A stretch of 64,000 nt of DNA, from assembly GCF_018687595.1 (NCBI RefSeq), contig NZ_CP061298.1:1116001-1180000 (forward strand). Reading direction: 5' to 3'. The position numbers and the translations under genes are program-made. Each line of letters starts with the position of its first letter. The stretch's first letter is position 1. Positions 47,969 to 57,230 of this stretch are shown piece after piece. The stretch comes from Polynucleobacter paludilacus (GTDB lineage Bacteria; Pseudomonadota; Gammaproteobacteria; Burkholderiales; Burkholderiaceae). The notes under the pieces are model-generated. The model had not been told where the DNA came from, searched no databases, and saw only the letters and a program-made list of their open reading frames with translations.

Positions 47969-49411
47969 TTAATTAACGTGGTCAGTAATGAAAGACTTCA
48001 CTTGACCGACATCAGCATCGATATTAACGACGCGTTGAGGAAGAGACTTAATACCCTCCAAAGCTTTGGGACAGTCCGCCGGACGACCAAGAGCCTCCAA
48101 AATAGTCTCTTCGAACTTGATAGGCAAAGCAGTCTCTAATACAAGCATCGGCACTCCTGCTTGCAGATGCTCACGAGCCACCTTCACACCATCTGCGGTA
48201 TGCGTATCAATCACCACACCATAGCGTTGGTCGATATCTTGAATGGTTGCAATTCGGTTTTCATGGGTGCTGCGACCTGACTGAAAACCATACTTAGCCA
48301 TTGTCTGATAAACCGATGCTTTGGAGAGATCAAAACCACCTTGGCTTTCTACTTGCTGAAAGAGTTTGGCAGTAGCTTGACCATCTTGTGACATCAAATC
48401 AAATACAAAGCGCTCAAAGTTGCTAGCTTTGGAGATATCCATCGATGGGCTTGAAGTGTGCAAAGTTTCAGCAGACTTGCGAGCGCGATAGACGCCTGTT
48501 TTGTAGAACTCGTCGAGTACATCGTTCTCGTTCGTTGCTACCACTAGATGCTCAATTGGCAAACCCATCATGCGAGCAATATGGCCGGCGCAGACATTAC
48601 CAAAGTTGCCGGAAGGAACTGTAAAGGATACTTTCTCTGCACTGGATTTAGTAGCCAACAGATAGCCCTGGAAGTAGTAGATCACCTGTGCCACTACCCT
48701 GCCCCAATTGATTGAGTTGACTGTTCCAATCTGGTTCTTCGCTTTAAAAGGAAGATCGTTACTTACTGCCTTCACAATATCTTGACAGTCATCAAACACG
48801 CCACCTACGGCTAAGTTAAAAATATTCGGGTCTTGCAAGGAATACATTTGGGCCGACTGAAAGGCGCTCATCTTGCCCCTTGGGGAGAGCATAAATACAG
48901 TCACACCTTCTTTGCCACGCATTGCATACTCAGCGGCGCTACCGGTATCTCCAGAAGTCGCCCCGAGAATATTCAGCTTCTGACCAGCGCGCTTGAGTGC
49001 GTATTCAAACAAGTTACCCAGCAATTGCATGGCCATGTCTTTGAAGGCCAAGGTCGGACCATTGGAAAGACTGAGCAATCCAATCTGTGCGCCCTGCTCT
49101 TCACCCAACCAATGAATGGGGGTGATATCTTGAGCAGAGTCTGCTGCACGCCCATTGCAATACACCTGAGCGGTATAGGTCTTGCGCAACAAAGCACGCA
49201 GGTCCGCCTCAGGAATGTCATCACAATACAAACTCAGAATCTCATAAGCCAGATCGGCATAGGAGAGGCCACGCCAGCTATCGAGTTGCGCTGTACTAAT
49301 TTGTGGATAGTGCATTGGCAGATATAAACCACCATCTGGCGCTAATCCACCCAGGAGAATTTCTAGAAAAGATTGTTGCGGACTATTGCCGCGAGTCGAT
49401 TGATAACGCAT
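47969..49411 (-). CDS. thrC: Threonine synthase
   Basis: A 480-residue PLP enzyme turning O-phosphohomoserine into threonine. The PLP lysine is in TLAFKDMAMQL near residue 113; NILGATSGDTGSAA gives the phosphate loop. The long form of proteobacterial ThrC. It follows hom by 9 bases. Confidence 0.95.
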   Translation of the reverse strand: MRYQSTRGNSPQQSFLEILLGGLAPDGGLYLPMHYPQISTAQLDSWRGLSYADLAYEILSLYCDDIPEADLRALLRKTYTAQVYCNGRAADSAQDITPIHWLGEEQGAQIGLLSLSNGPTLAFKDMAMQLLGNLFEYALKRAGQKLNILGATSGDTGSAAEYAMRGKEGVTVFMLSPRGKMSAFQSAQMYSLQDPNIFNLAVGGVFDDCQDIVKAVSNDLPFKAKNQIGTVNSINWGRVVAQVIYYFQGYLLATKSSAEKVSFTVPSGNFGNVCAGHIARMMGLPIEHLVVATNENDVLDEFYKTGVYRARKSAETLHTSSPSMDISKASNFERFVFDLMSQDGQATAKLFQQVESQGGFDLSKASVYQTMAKYGFQSGRSTHENRIATIQDIDQRYGVVIDTHTADGVKVAREHLQAGVPMLVLETALPIKFEETILEALGRPADCPKALEGIKSLPQRVVNIDADVGQVKSFITDHVN

Positions 49412-49420
49412 CTTTGAATA

Positions 49421-50731
49421 CTAGGATAAGTTCTCTAAACGAATCTTGGTGACTTCACCCGCGACTGTTTTCAAGCCCTGAATCTCTTGAATGGCAGCCA
49501 GCATATTTTTCTCTTTAGTTTCATGAGTCAGAATCACGAGATCCGTTTGACTCTCACCTTCATTGGCTTCTTTTTGAAGAAGCGCGTCGATTGAGACACT
49601 ATGTGAAGCCAAGATTTTAGTTATTTCTGCCAAGACGCCAGCTTGATCCGCCACTCTCAGACGCAAGTAGTAGCTCGTAGTTACTTCACCGATCGGTAAG
49701 ACAGGAATATCTTGAACAGCATCGGACTGGAAGGCCAAATGGGGGACGCGATTTTGCGGATCAGCCGTAAGCAAGCGAGTAACGTCTACTAAATCAGCAA
49801 TCACAGCAGAGGCAGTTGGTTCAGACCCTGCACCCTTACCGTAATACAAAGTCGTTCCGACTGCATCACCAAAAACCTGAACGGCATTCATCGCACCTTC
49901 AACATTAGCAATCAAACGCTTGCTTGGGATTAAGGTGGGATGTACACGCAACTCGATACCAGCAGGTGTTTTCTTGGCAATACCCAATAATTTGATGCGA
50001 TAACCTAACTGCTCTGCATAACGAATATCAATCGCGGAGAGTTTTGTAATGCCCTCCACATGCGCTTTATCAAACTGCATTGGAATACCAAATGCAATCG
50101 CACTCATGATGGTGGCTTTATGAGCGGCGTCGATACCCTCAATATCAAAGGTGGGGTCTGCTTCTGCATACCCTAAACGCTGCGCCTCTTTCAAGACGGT
50201 CGCAAAGTCCAAACCTTTGTCACGCATCTCAGAAAGAATGAAATTGGTAGTGCCGTTGATGATGCCAGCAAGCCACTCAATACGATTGGCAGTTAAACCT
50301 TCGCGCAGTGCCTTGATGATAGGAATGCCGCCTGCAACCGCAGCTTCAAACGCCACCATCACGCCTTTATCATGGGCCGCCTTAAAAATCTCATTGCCAT
50401 GCACTGCAATCAAAGCCTTGTTGGCTGTCACGACATGCTTGCCTGCAGCAATAGCCTCTAAGACCAAGTCTTTAGCAATCCCGTAGCCACCAATCAACTC
50501 CACCACAATATCAATTTCGGGATTGTTGATGACAGCACGGGCATCGTTCACGATCTGCGCATGATTCCCAACCACTTCTTTTGCGCGCTCGACATTTAAA
50601 TCCGCAACGGTATGAATCCGAATCCCGCGACCCGCACGACGCTGAATCTCATCCTGATTACGCTCGAGAACAGTGAATACGCCGCCACCTACAGTGCCAA
50701 TACCTAACAGACCTACTTGAATCGGTTTCAT
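49421..50731 (-). CDS. hom: Homoserine dehydrogenase
   Basis: 436 residues. Rossmann start VGLLGIGTVGGGVF, catalytic NKALIAVHG region near 105, GIINGTTNFILSEM near 170, and a C-terminal ACT domain (about 350-430), so threonine feedback is probable. Monofunctional, without aspartokinase. Overlaps the upstream aminotransferase by 4 bases. Confidence 0.95.
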   Translation of the reverse strand: MKPIQVGLLGIGTVGGGVFTVLERNQDEIQRRAGRGIRIHTVADLNVERAKEVVGNHAQIVNDARAVINNPEIDIVVELIGGYGIAKDLVLEAIAAGKHVVTANKALIAVHGNEIFKAAHDKGVMVAFEAAVAGGIPIIKALREGLTANRIEWLAGIINGTTNFILSEMRDKGLDFATVLKEAQRLGYAEADPTFDIEGIDAAHKATIMSAIAFGIPMQFDKAHVEGITKLSAIDIRYAEQLGYRIKLLGIAKKTPAGIELRVHPTLIPSKRLIANVEGAMNAVQVFGDAVGTTLYYGKGAGSEPTASAVIADLVDVTRLLTADPQNRVPHLAFQSDAVQDIPVLPIGEVTTSYYLRLRVADQAGVLAEITKILASHSVSIDALLQKEANEGESQTDLVILTHETKEKNMLAAIQEIQGLKTVAGEVTKIRLENLS

Positions 50732-51987
50732 GATGCCTTTGTTACGGTTGAAGAAGCCACTTTGCGGCCATGTTTATTTCGATAACGCTCTAAGAAACTC
50801 GCCAAACGTGTAATTGCTTCTTTCAGAACATCTTCATGCGGCAAGAACACCAAGCGGAAATGATCTGGCGTTGCCCAGTTAAATCCAGAACCCTGCACCA
50901 ATAAAACTTTTTCTTCTTTTAACAAATCGGCAATAAATTGCTGATCATCTTTGATTGGATACATTTCAGGATCCAACTTAGGGAAAAGATACAGGGCAGA
51001 TTTGGGTTTGACACAAGTCACGCCTGGGATCGCGGTAATGAGTTTCCAAGCGATATCACGCTGTCTTGCAAGACGACCGCCTTCACCTACCAAATCATTG
51101 ATGCTTTGATAACCACCTAAGGCTGTCTGAATTGCATATTGGCCTGGAACGTTGGCACACAGCCGCATTGAGGACAACATATTGAGTCCCTCAACATAAT
51201 CCCGCACCATCGACTTATCACCTGAGACTACCATCCAACCAGCGCGGTAACCGCATGAGCGATAGTTCTTAGATAAGCCATTAAAAGTAATCGTAACAAC
51301 ATCTTTTGAGAGCGAGGCCAAAGACACATGCTTCTCTTGATCGTAAAGCATCTTGTCGTAAATCTCATCCGCAAATAGGATCAAACCATGCTCACGAGCA
51401 ATCTGAGTCAGCTCAGTTAATACTGCAGTGGAATAAATAGCACCCGTTGGATTATTGGGATTAATCACCACAATCGCTTTGGTACGTGGCGTAATTTTTT
51501 TACGGAGATCCGCTAAGTCAGGAGCCCACTCTTTTGACTCATCACACAAGTAATGTATCGGCGTGCCACCAGACAAACTCACCGCAGCCGTCCACAAAGG
51601 ATAGTCAGGCGCAGGTACTAGCACTTCATCACCGTTATTGAGCAATGCATTCATAGCCAAAACAATGAGCTCAGAAACGCCATTGCCGGTATAGATGTCA
51701 TCTAATGTGACGCCTTGGATCCCTTTTTCTTGGCAATACTGCATGATGGCTTTGCGGGCTGCAAAGATGCCTTTTGAGTCGGAATAGGCTGATGCATTAC
51801 TCAGATTTCGGACCATGTCCAGCTGAATTTCTTCGGGGGGATCAAAGCCAAAGATGCCCACATTACCAATATTGAGCTTAATGATCTTTTGACCCTCTTC
51901 TTCCATGCGCTGAGCGAGCTCGAGCACGGGGCCACGAATGTCGTAACAAACGTCTTTGAGTTTTTCTGACTTAAGGATCGGCTTCAC
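50728..51987 (-). CDS. alaA: Pyridoxal-phosphate aminotransferase, AlaA-like
   Basis: A 419-residue fold-type I aminotransferase. PDYPLWTAAVSLSGG, VINPNNPTGAIYS, DEIYDKMLYD and the PLP lysine in NGLSKNYRSCGYRAGW are seen. The N terminus (LKDVCYDIRGPVLELAQRME) is like E. coli AlaA (glutamate-pyruvate). First gene of aminotransferase-hom-thrC; it may supply alanine or aspartate. The exact substrate is not certain. Confidence 0.88.
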   Translation of the reverse strand: MKPILKSEKLKDVCYDIRGPVLELAQRMEEEGQKIIKLNIGNVGIFGFDPPEEIQLDMVRNLSNASAYSDSKGIFAARKAIMQYCQEKGIQGVTLDDIYTGNGVSELIVLAMNALLNNGDEVLVPAPDYPLWTAAVSLSGGTPIHYLCDESKEWAPDLADLRKKITPRTKAIVVINPNNPTGAIYSTAVLTELTQIAREHGLILFADEIYDKMLYDQEKHVSLASLSKDVVTITFNGLSKNYRSCGYRAGWMVVSGDKSMVRDYVEGLNMLSSMRLCANVPGQYAIQTALGGYQSINDLVGEGGRLARQRDIAWKLITAIPGVTCVKPKSALYLFPKLDPEMYPIKDDQQFIADLLKEEKVLLVQGSGFNWATPDHFRLVFLPHEDVLKEAITRLASFLERYRNKHGRKVASSTVTKAS

Positions 51988-52033
51988 GGTAAATTAGGGG
52001 TAAGTTCTTGAAATCTTGGAAAAAATGCCTAGC

Positions 52034-52039
52034 TATAAT
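52034..52039 (+). promoter_or_regulatory. Candidate -10 element of the arn operon
   Basis: A perfect TATAAT 27 bases before the GTG of the first gene. The nearest -35-like TTGAAA (52008-52013) is 20 bases away, too far for a standard promoter, so this is tentative. Confidence 0.3.
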
Positions 52040-52065
52040 CCCTACAATTATGACAGAGAGTCCAT

Positions 52066-52446
52066 GTGAAGCTTGAATCTGACCCCCATTCTGGAGCTAA
52101 TACCGTTACCGGTTATGGCGAAGGCTATGTTGAAATCAACAAAGTTCCCTATCAGCACGCCGTACTTCTAAGCTCCAACGGTGAGATTAAGCCATGGCCA
52201 GTAGCCAGTTTCGGCGAACTCCAAGGTGAGCATTTTTCCCAAATAGCCAGCCTAAAGCCTGAACTCATCATCATCGGTACCGGTAAGCGCCAGCAATTTC
52301 CTAAACCGGAGCTACTCAAGCCTTTAATTGCGGCCAAGGTGGGTTTTGAGATCATGGACTCCCAAGCCGCCTGCAGAACCTACAACATTTTGGTTGGGGA
52401 AGGACGCCATGTTTTGCTAGCGCTGATCGTTGAAGGCGATGCATGA
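52066..52446 (+). CDS. Mth938-domain (DUF498) protein
   Basis: 126 residues, GTG start with GAGAG ahead. The sequence GEGYVEINKVPYQHAVLL and ELIIIGTGKRQQFPKPELL is typical of the Mth938 domain found in proteins of respiratory assembly and unknown roles. It overlaps arnT (ATGA) so is co-transcribed with the Ara4N genes; whether it serves them is unknown. Confidence 0.85.
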   Translation: MKLESDPHSGANTVTGYGEGYVEINKVPYQHAVLLSSNGEIKPWPVASFGELQGEHFSQIASLKPELIIIGTGKRQQFPKPELLKPLIAAKVGFEIMDSQAACRTYNILVGEGRHVLLALIVEGDA

Positions 52447-54137
52447 GCTTTAGCTCCAGAAAACCAGAGACTTTATTAAGCCCAGCTCAAGTGCTTTTGC
52501 TCTTGGCCATTTATGCATTGATTTGGTTTGGCACACTAAACTATCGCCACCTCATCCCTTCTGATGAAGGTCGTTACGCAGAGATGGCTCGTGAAATGCT
52601 GGTCAGTGGTGATTGGCTTACCCCACGCTATAACGGCTACCAATACTTTGAGAAACCTCCTCTACAAATTTGGGCTACTGCAGTTGCATTCAAACTTTTT
52701 GGTATTGGCGACTGGCAAGCGCGTCTGTGGACAGCCTTAACAGGCTTCATCACCATTCTCTTCGTTGGCTTTACTAGTGCACGCATTTATGGTGCGCGCG
52801 CAGGCTGGCTTGCAGCAGTGGTTCTGGCATCCAGCCCGATGTGGGTTATTGGGGGCCACTTTAATTCTCTGGACATGGGCCTCTCAGCATTTTTGGTAGC
52901 CGCACTTTGCAGTCTTTTGCTTTCGCAAACATCGAATAATCAAAACGCTACCCGACAATGGATGTGGGTCTGCTGGATCATGATGGGCTTGGCAACGCTT
53001 TCTAAAGGTTTAATTGGTGCTGCCTTACCACTCATGGTTTTAATCGTGTATTCCATCAGCAGCTGGAACTGGAAAATCTGGAGACAGTTGTCTTTGCTTA
53101 GTGGCCTCATTCTTTTCCTAGCAATCACTGCCCCATGGTTTATTTTGGTTTCGATTCGCAATCCCAATTTTGCAGAATTTTTCTTTATTCATGAGCATCT
53201 ACAGCGCTTCACCCAAGACGCTCATAGCAGAACGGGGCCGATTTACTACTTTGTTCCCCTGCTCTTGATTGGCTTTTTGCCTTGGCTCTTCCAGATGCCT
53301 AGCGCTATTGCGCAAGCTTGGGCAGAATCCAAAAGGGGCTTCTCGAGCGCTTGGCTATTGGTTTGTTGGTTTGTGGTGATATTTGGATTCTTTAGCATCT
53401 CGCATTCAAAACTCCCGGGCTACATCATGCCAATCTTTCCGGCACTCGCCATGCTGGTTGGCTTTCGCCTAAATCACAACTTAGGCCAGACAAATTCTCT
53501 TCGGCTCACCTGGCAATTGCAGACCCTTACCTTTGCCATTCTGGGAGGAATTGGATTCGCATTCCTCGACAAAGTCGGTGCTCAAGCGCGCCCCGATGAA
53601 ATCGCCGCTTATGCGATCTATACCCATTGGATCATTGCAGCGTTAATTGCTTTAATTATTTTTTCACTTCTCGCAACCTGGCAAGCTAAGCGCAACGGGC
53701 TTACTAGTATTGCTAGCTTTGCTATCGGATTTTTTCTCTGCGCCATTGTTGCAGGGACTGGCCATGAAACTTTGGGACGCGCTGTCTCTGGCGTTGATCT
53801 AGCTGAGCGAGTGAAGTCCAGCATTCCGCAAAAGGTCAATTTCTATTCCGTGCGCATACTAGATCACACGATGCCCTTCTATTTAGGTAGAACGATGATC
53901 ATGGTGGAAGATCCAGACGAGCTGGAGTACGGCGTCAGTCAGGAACCCAATCTTTGGCTACCCACTCTAGATGCCTTCATCGAACGCTGGAAAGAAGACC
54001 CTAGCAGCTATGCTTTGATGGTGCCTGAGCAATACTTGCAATTACAGCAGCAAGGACTGGCAATGCAAGAGGTAGACCGAGACTCTCGCCGAGTGGTAGT
54101 CAAACATCCTGATAGCCCACAATCTCTGCAACAATAA
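52443..54137 (+). CDS. arnT: Lipid A 4-amino-4-deoxy-L-arabinose transferase ArnT
   Basis: A 564-residue inner-membrane GT83/GT39-type enzyme with about twelve helices. PSDEGRYAEMAREMLVSGDW (residues about 39-58) is the ArnT signature, including catalytic acidic residues, and YFEKPPLQIW follows. It moves Ara4N from undecaprenyl phosphate to lipid A phosphates, giving resistance to polymyxins and cationic peptides. First arn gene here, 6 bases before arnB; in E. coli arnT comes late in the operon. Confidence 0.9.
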   Translation: MSFSSRKPETLLSPAQVLLLLAIYALIWFGTLNYRHLIPSDEGRYAEMAREMLVSGDWLTPRYNGYQYFEKPPLQIWATAVAFKLFGIGDWQARLWTALTGFITILFVGFTSARIYGARAGWLAAVVLASSPMWVIGGHFNSLDMGLSAFLVAALCSLLLSQTSNNQNATRQWMWVCWIMMGLATLSKGLIGAALPLMVLIVYSISSWNWKIWRQLSLLSGLILFLAITAPWFILVSIRNPNFAEFFFIHEHLQRFTQDAHSRTGPIYYFVPLLLIGFLPWLFQMPSAIAQAWAESKRGFSSAWLLVCWFVVIFGFFSISHSKLPGYIMPIFPALAMLVGFRLNHNLGQTNSLRLTWQLQTLTFAILGGIGFAFLDKVGAQARPDEIAAYAIYTHWIIAALIALIIFSLLATWQAKRNGLTSIASFAIGFFLCAIVAGTGHETLGRAVSGVDLAERVKSSIPQKVNFYSVRILDHTMPFYLGRTMIMVEDPDELEYGVSQEPNLWLPTLDAFIERWKEDPSSYALMVPEQYLQLQQQGLAMQEVDRDSRRVVVKHPDSPQSLQQ

Positions 54138-54143
54138 GACCCC

Positions 54144-55301
54144 ATGGCTGATACTCCTTTTATTCCCTTTACGCGCCCCAGCTTTGATGAGGCGACGATT
54201 GATGCCGTAGGTGAAGTATTGCGCTCGGGTTGGGTGACTTCAGGTCCTAAGTTGGCCGAATTCGAGGCAGCCCTCAGCGACTATTTTGGAGGTAGTCCTG
54301 TACGTTGTTTTGCCAACGGCACGGCAACCATGAAGATTGCTCTTCAAGTGGCTGGCATTGGCGAAGGCGATGAAGTCATCACCACCCCCATCTCTTGGGT
54401 TGCCACTTCTAATGTGATTTTGGGTGTTGGTGCCAAACCGGTGTTTGTGGATATTGATTCAATTACTCGTAATCTCGATCTATCCAAAGTAGCTGCTGCA
54501 ATAACCTCCAAGACCCGTGCCATCATGCCGGTCTATTTAGCAGGCTTACCTGTCGATATGGATGAGTTGTACGACTTAGCTCAGCAACACCAATTGCGCG
54601 TAATTGAAGATGCTGCACAAGCGTTTGGCTCTACTTGGAAAGGTCGAAAGATCGGCAGCATTGGTGATCTCGTGAGCTTTAGTTTTCAAGCGAATAAGAA
54701 TCTGTCTACTGTAGAAGGTGGTTGCTTGGTTTTTAACAATCTGGATGAGGCAAAACTGGCTGAGAAATTGCGCTTACAAGGCGTGACTCGGCAAGGCATG
54801 GATGTCATGGATGTCGATGTATTGGGCGGAAAAGATAACCTCACCGATGTCAATGCCGTGATCGGCCTTCATCAACTCAAACAACTACCCCAATTTCAGA
54901 CTAAGCGAACCGAGTTAGCGCGTCACTACTTTGCAAGTCTTCGTCAAGAAATCCAATCAGCCGGCCTAGAAAATTTGCACTTGGAGCTGCCTCCAGAAAA
55001 TTTCACAGATAGTAATTGGCATATGTTCCAAGTGGTTTTGCCTTTAAACCAACTCCAGGTCGATCGCGCACAAGTCATGACAGAACTAAAAGAGCTGGGC
55101 ATTGGTACTGGCTTACATTACCCAGCAATCACCGGCTTTAGCCTTTACAAAAAACTGGGTTATCAGGTCAGCGATACGCCGATCGCCGAGCGTATTGGCC
55201 GATCCATTCTGACTCTGCCATTATTTCCGGGCCTCAATCAACCCGATGTGGGGCGTATCTGCAAAAGCCTGGTTGCCATCCTCAAAAAGCACGCTAAATA
55301 G
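54144..55301 (+). CDS. arnB: UDP-Ara4O/UDP-Ara4N aminotransferase ArnB
   Basis: A 385-residue DegT/DnrJ-type PLP aminotransferase. Key pieces are FTRPSFDEATIDAVGEVLRS at the start, VIEDAAQAFGSTWKGRKIG and the PLP lysine in FQANKNLSTVEGG near residue 186. Length equals E. coli ArnB (379-385). It transaminates UDP-4-keto-arabinose using glutamate. Operon partner of arnT and arnC. Confidence 0.9.
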   Translation: MADTPFIPFTRPSFDEATIDAVGEVLRSGWVTSGPKLAEFEAALSDYFGGSPVRCFANGTATMKIALQVAGIGEGDEVITTPISWVATSNVILGVGAKPVFVDIDSITRNLDLSKVAAAITSKTRAIMPVYLAGLPVDMDELYDLAQQHQLRVIEDAAQAFGSTWKGRKIGSIGDLVSFSFQANKNLSTVEGGCLVFNNLDEAKLAEKLRLQGVTRQGMDVMDVDVLGGKDNLTDVNAVIGLHQLKQLPQFQTKRTELARHYFASLRQEIQSAGLENLHLELPPENFTDSNWHMFQVVLPLNQLQVDRAQVMTELKELGIGTGLHYPAITGFSLYKKLGYQVSDTPIAERIGRSILTLPLFPGLNQPDVGRICKSLVAILKKHAK

Positions 55302-55364
55302 TCCTTTGACGACCCCCATTCGCCATAACTGGGGCCACATGCCAAGATCAGGCAAAATTGCGGG

Positions 55365-56336
55365 ATGACTGCGAATATAGCCACCCCAGCCAATCAGCCT
55401 CAGCTGAGCATCGTTATCCCCGTTTATAACGAGGAAGATGGCCTGCAAGCCCTCTTTGATCGCCTCTACCCCGAAATGGATCGTGTGGCGGCCAAGCACC
55501 AACTTGCCTATGAAATCATTTTCGTGAACGATGGCAGTAAAGATCGCTCTGCTGGCATGCTGAGCAAGCAATTTGAGCTCCGCCCTGACCAAACCCGTGT
55601 TCTCTTATTTCACAGTAACTTTGGTCAGCATATGGCCATCATGGCTGGCTTTGAGTATGCCCGGGGGGATTACGTCATTACTTTGGATGCCGACCTGCAA
55701 AATCCTCCTGAGGAGATTGATGCCTTAGTTGTCGAGTTACTCAAAGGGCATGACTATGTTGGCACGATTCGCGCTGATCGTCGCGATAGTTTCTTCCGAA
55801 AATTCGCTTCACGCATGATGAATCGTCTGCGCCACAGCATTACCCACATCACCATGACAGATCAAGGCTGCATGTTACGTGGCTATAGCCGTCGAATTGT
55901 GGACTTAGTTCGTCAATGCGATGAGAGTAATACTTTCATTCCTGCTCTTGCTTATACCTTCGCTGCTGATCCAGTAGAGATTGTCGTCAAGCATGAAGAG
56001 CGCTTTGCTGGCGAATCTAAATACAGTCTCTATCAATTGATTCGCTTGAACTTTGATTTAGTGACTGGTTTTTCTGTGATGCCACTGCAAATCTTTTCAA
56101 TCCTGGGTATGCTCTTGGCCCTGGCTTCCGGTATTTTATTTATCTATCTTCTAGTACGCCGCTTCTTACTAGGAGCTGAAGTTGAGGGTGTATTTACCCT
56201 CTTTGCACTCACCTTCTGCTTGATTGGTGTAATGCTCTTTGGCCTTGGCTTAGTTGGTGAATACATCGGGCGTATCTACCAACAGGTTAGACAACGTCCT
56301 CGTTATGTTGTTAAAACTGTTCTCGAGAAAAAATAA
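55365..56336 (+). CDS. arnC: Undecaprenyl-phosphate 4-deoxy-4-formamido-L-arabinose transferase ArnC
   Basis: A 323-residue GT2 enzyme. LSIVIPVYNEEDGLQALFDRL is the nucleotide-binding start, DADLQNPPEEI holds the DxD, and two C-terminal helices (about 235-260, 270-295) anchor it, followed by GLVGEYIGRIYQQVRQRPRY. It links Ara4-formyl-N to undecaprenyl phosphate. 63 bases separate it from arnB. Confidence 0.92.
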   Translation: MTANIATPANQPQLSIVIPVYNEEDGLQALFDRLYPEMDRVAAKHQLAYEIIFVNDGSKDRSAGMLSKQFELRPDQTRVLLFHSNFGQHMAIMAGFEYARGDYVITLDADLQNPPEEIDALVVELLKGHDYVGTIRADRRDSFFRKFASRMMNRLRHSITHITMTDQGCMLRGYSRRIVDLVRQCDESNTFIPALAYTFAADPVEIVVKHEERFAGESKYSLYQLIRLNFDLVTGFSVMPLQIFSILGMLLALASGILFIYLLVRRFLLGAEVEGVFTLFALTFCLIGVMLFGLGLVGEYIGRIYQQVRQRPRYVVKTVLEKK

Positions 56337-57212
56337 TTGCGTGCAGTCGTCTTTGCCTATCACGATGTAGGCGTCAATTGCTTACAGGCATTGCTGGATG
56401 CAGGCATTCAAGTGGATCTAGTGCTCACTCATCATGATGATCCACATGAAAATATTTGGTTTGGCAGTGTGGCTAGATTCTGTGAAGAAAAGCAGATACC
56501 TTACATTCAGCCTAGCGCTAGCGAATTGTTAAGCCTTACTCCAAAACTCCAAGCGCTTGCACCAGACTACCTCTTTTCTTTTTACTATCGCTACATGATT
56601 CCGGCAGATATTCTGAGTTGCACCAGAGTCGCGGCTCTGAATATGCATGGCTCGTTACTACCAAAGTACCGCGGTAGAGCACCGGTGAATTGGGCGATTC
56701 TGCATGGCGAATCTGAAACGGGTGCGAGCTTACACATCATGGAAGCCAAACCCGATGCGGGCGATATTGTTGGTCAAGTAGCAGTCACAATTGGTCCCGA
56801 TGAAACCGCAACAGAGGTATTTGCCAAAGTGAGCAAGGCCGCTGTAGCGGTTCTCAAAAGCGTACTGCCCCAACTGATTCAAGGCCAAGTTCCTCGCAAA
56901 CCCAATCTTTTGAGTGAGGGTAGTTATTTTGGTGGACGCAAGCCTGAAGATGGGCGCATTCATTGGGCCCAAACGGCTCAGCGGGTCCATAACTTAGTCC
57001 GTGCGGTGGCACCCCCTTATCCTGGAGCCTTTACCGACTTTCAAGGACAAACACGGATTGTGGCAAAAACCCATTTGGGCGGGCCATTTCCTCAGGGGCT
57101 GAATCTTCAGACTCCGGGAGTCCAAGTGGTTGATAATCGGGTATTTGGTATCTGCGGAGACCAACGGGCTCTGGAAATTCTAGAGTGGTATCCCGCAAAC
57201 AAAACTTCATGA
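56337..57212 (+). CDS. UDP-Ara4N formyltransferase, stand-alone ArnA N-terminal half
   Basis: 291 residues with a TTG start directly after the arnC stop; the start gives MRAVVFAYHDVG, as in ArnA. The formyltransferase motif NMHGSLLPKYRGRAPVNW has the catalytic Asn and His, and DAGDIV the Asp; the C-terminal OB-like part is present. In E. coli this is residues 1-304 of the fused 660-residue ArnA. Here the protein ends normally, so the fusion is absent. Confidence 0.9.
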   Translation: MRAVVFAYHDVGVNCLQALLDAGIQVDLVLTHHDDPHENIWFGSVARFCEEKQIPYIQPSASELLSLTPKLQALAPDYLFSFYYRYMIPADILSCTRVAALNMHGSLLPKYRGRAPVNWAILHGESETGASLHIMEAKPDAGDIVGQVAVTIGPDETATEVFAKVSKAAVAVLKSVLPQLIQGQVPRKPNLLSEGSYFGGRKPEDGRIHWAQTAQRVHNLVRAVAPPYPGAFTDFQGQTRIVAKTHLGGPFPQGLNLQTPGVQVVDNRVFGICGDQRALEILEWYPANKTS

Positions 57213-57230
57213 AAACGGGGCAGTAGAAAG

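Noticed and set aside
48833-49327. 164-residue frame antisense to thrC
   Set aside because: Shadow of a strongly conserved gene; no recognisable motifs or ribosome-binding site.
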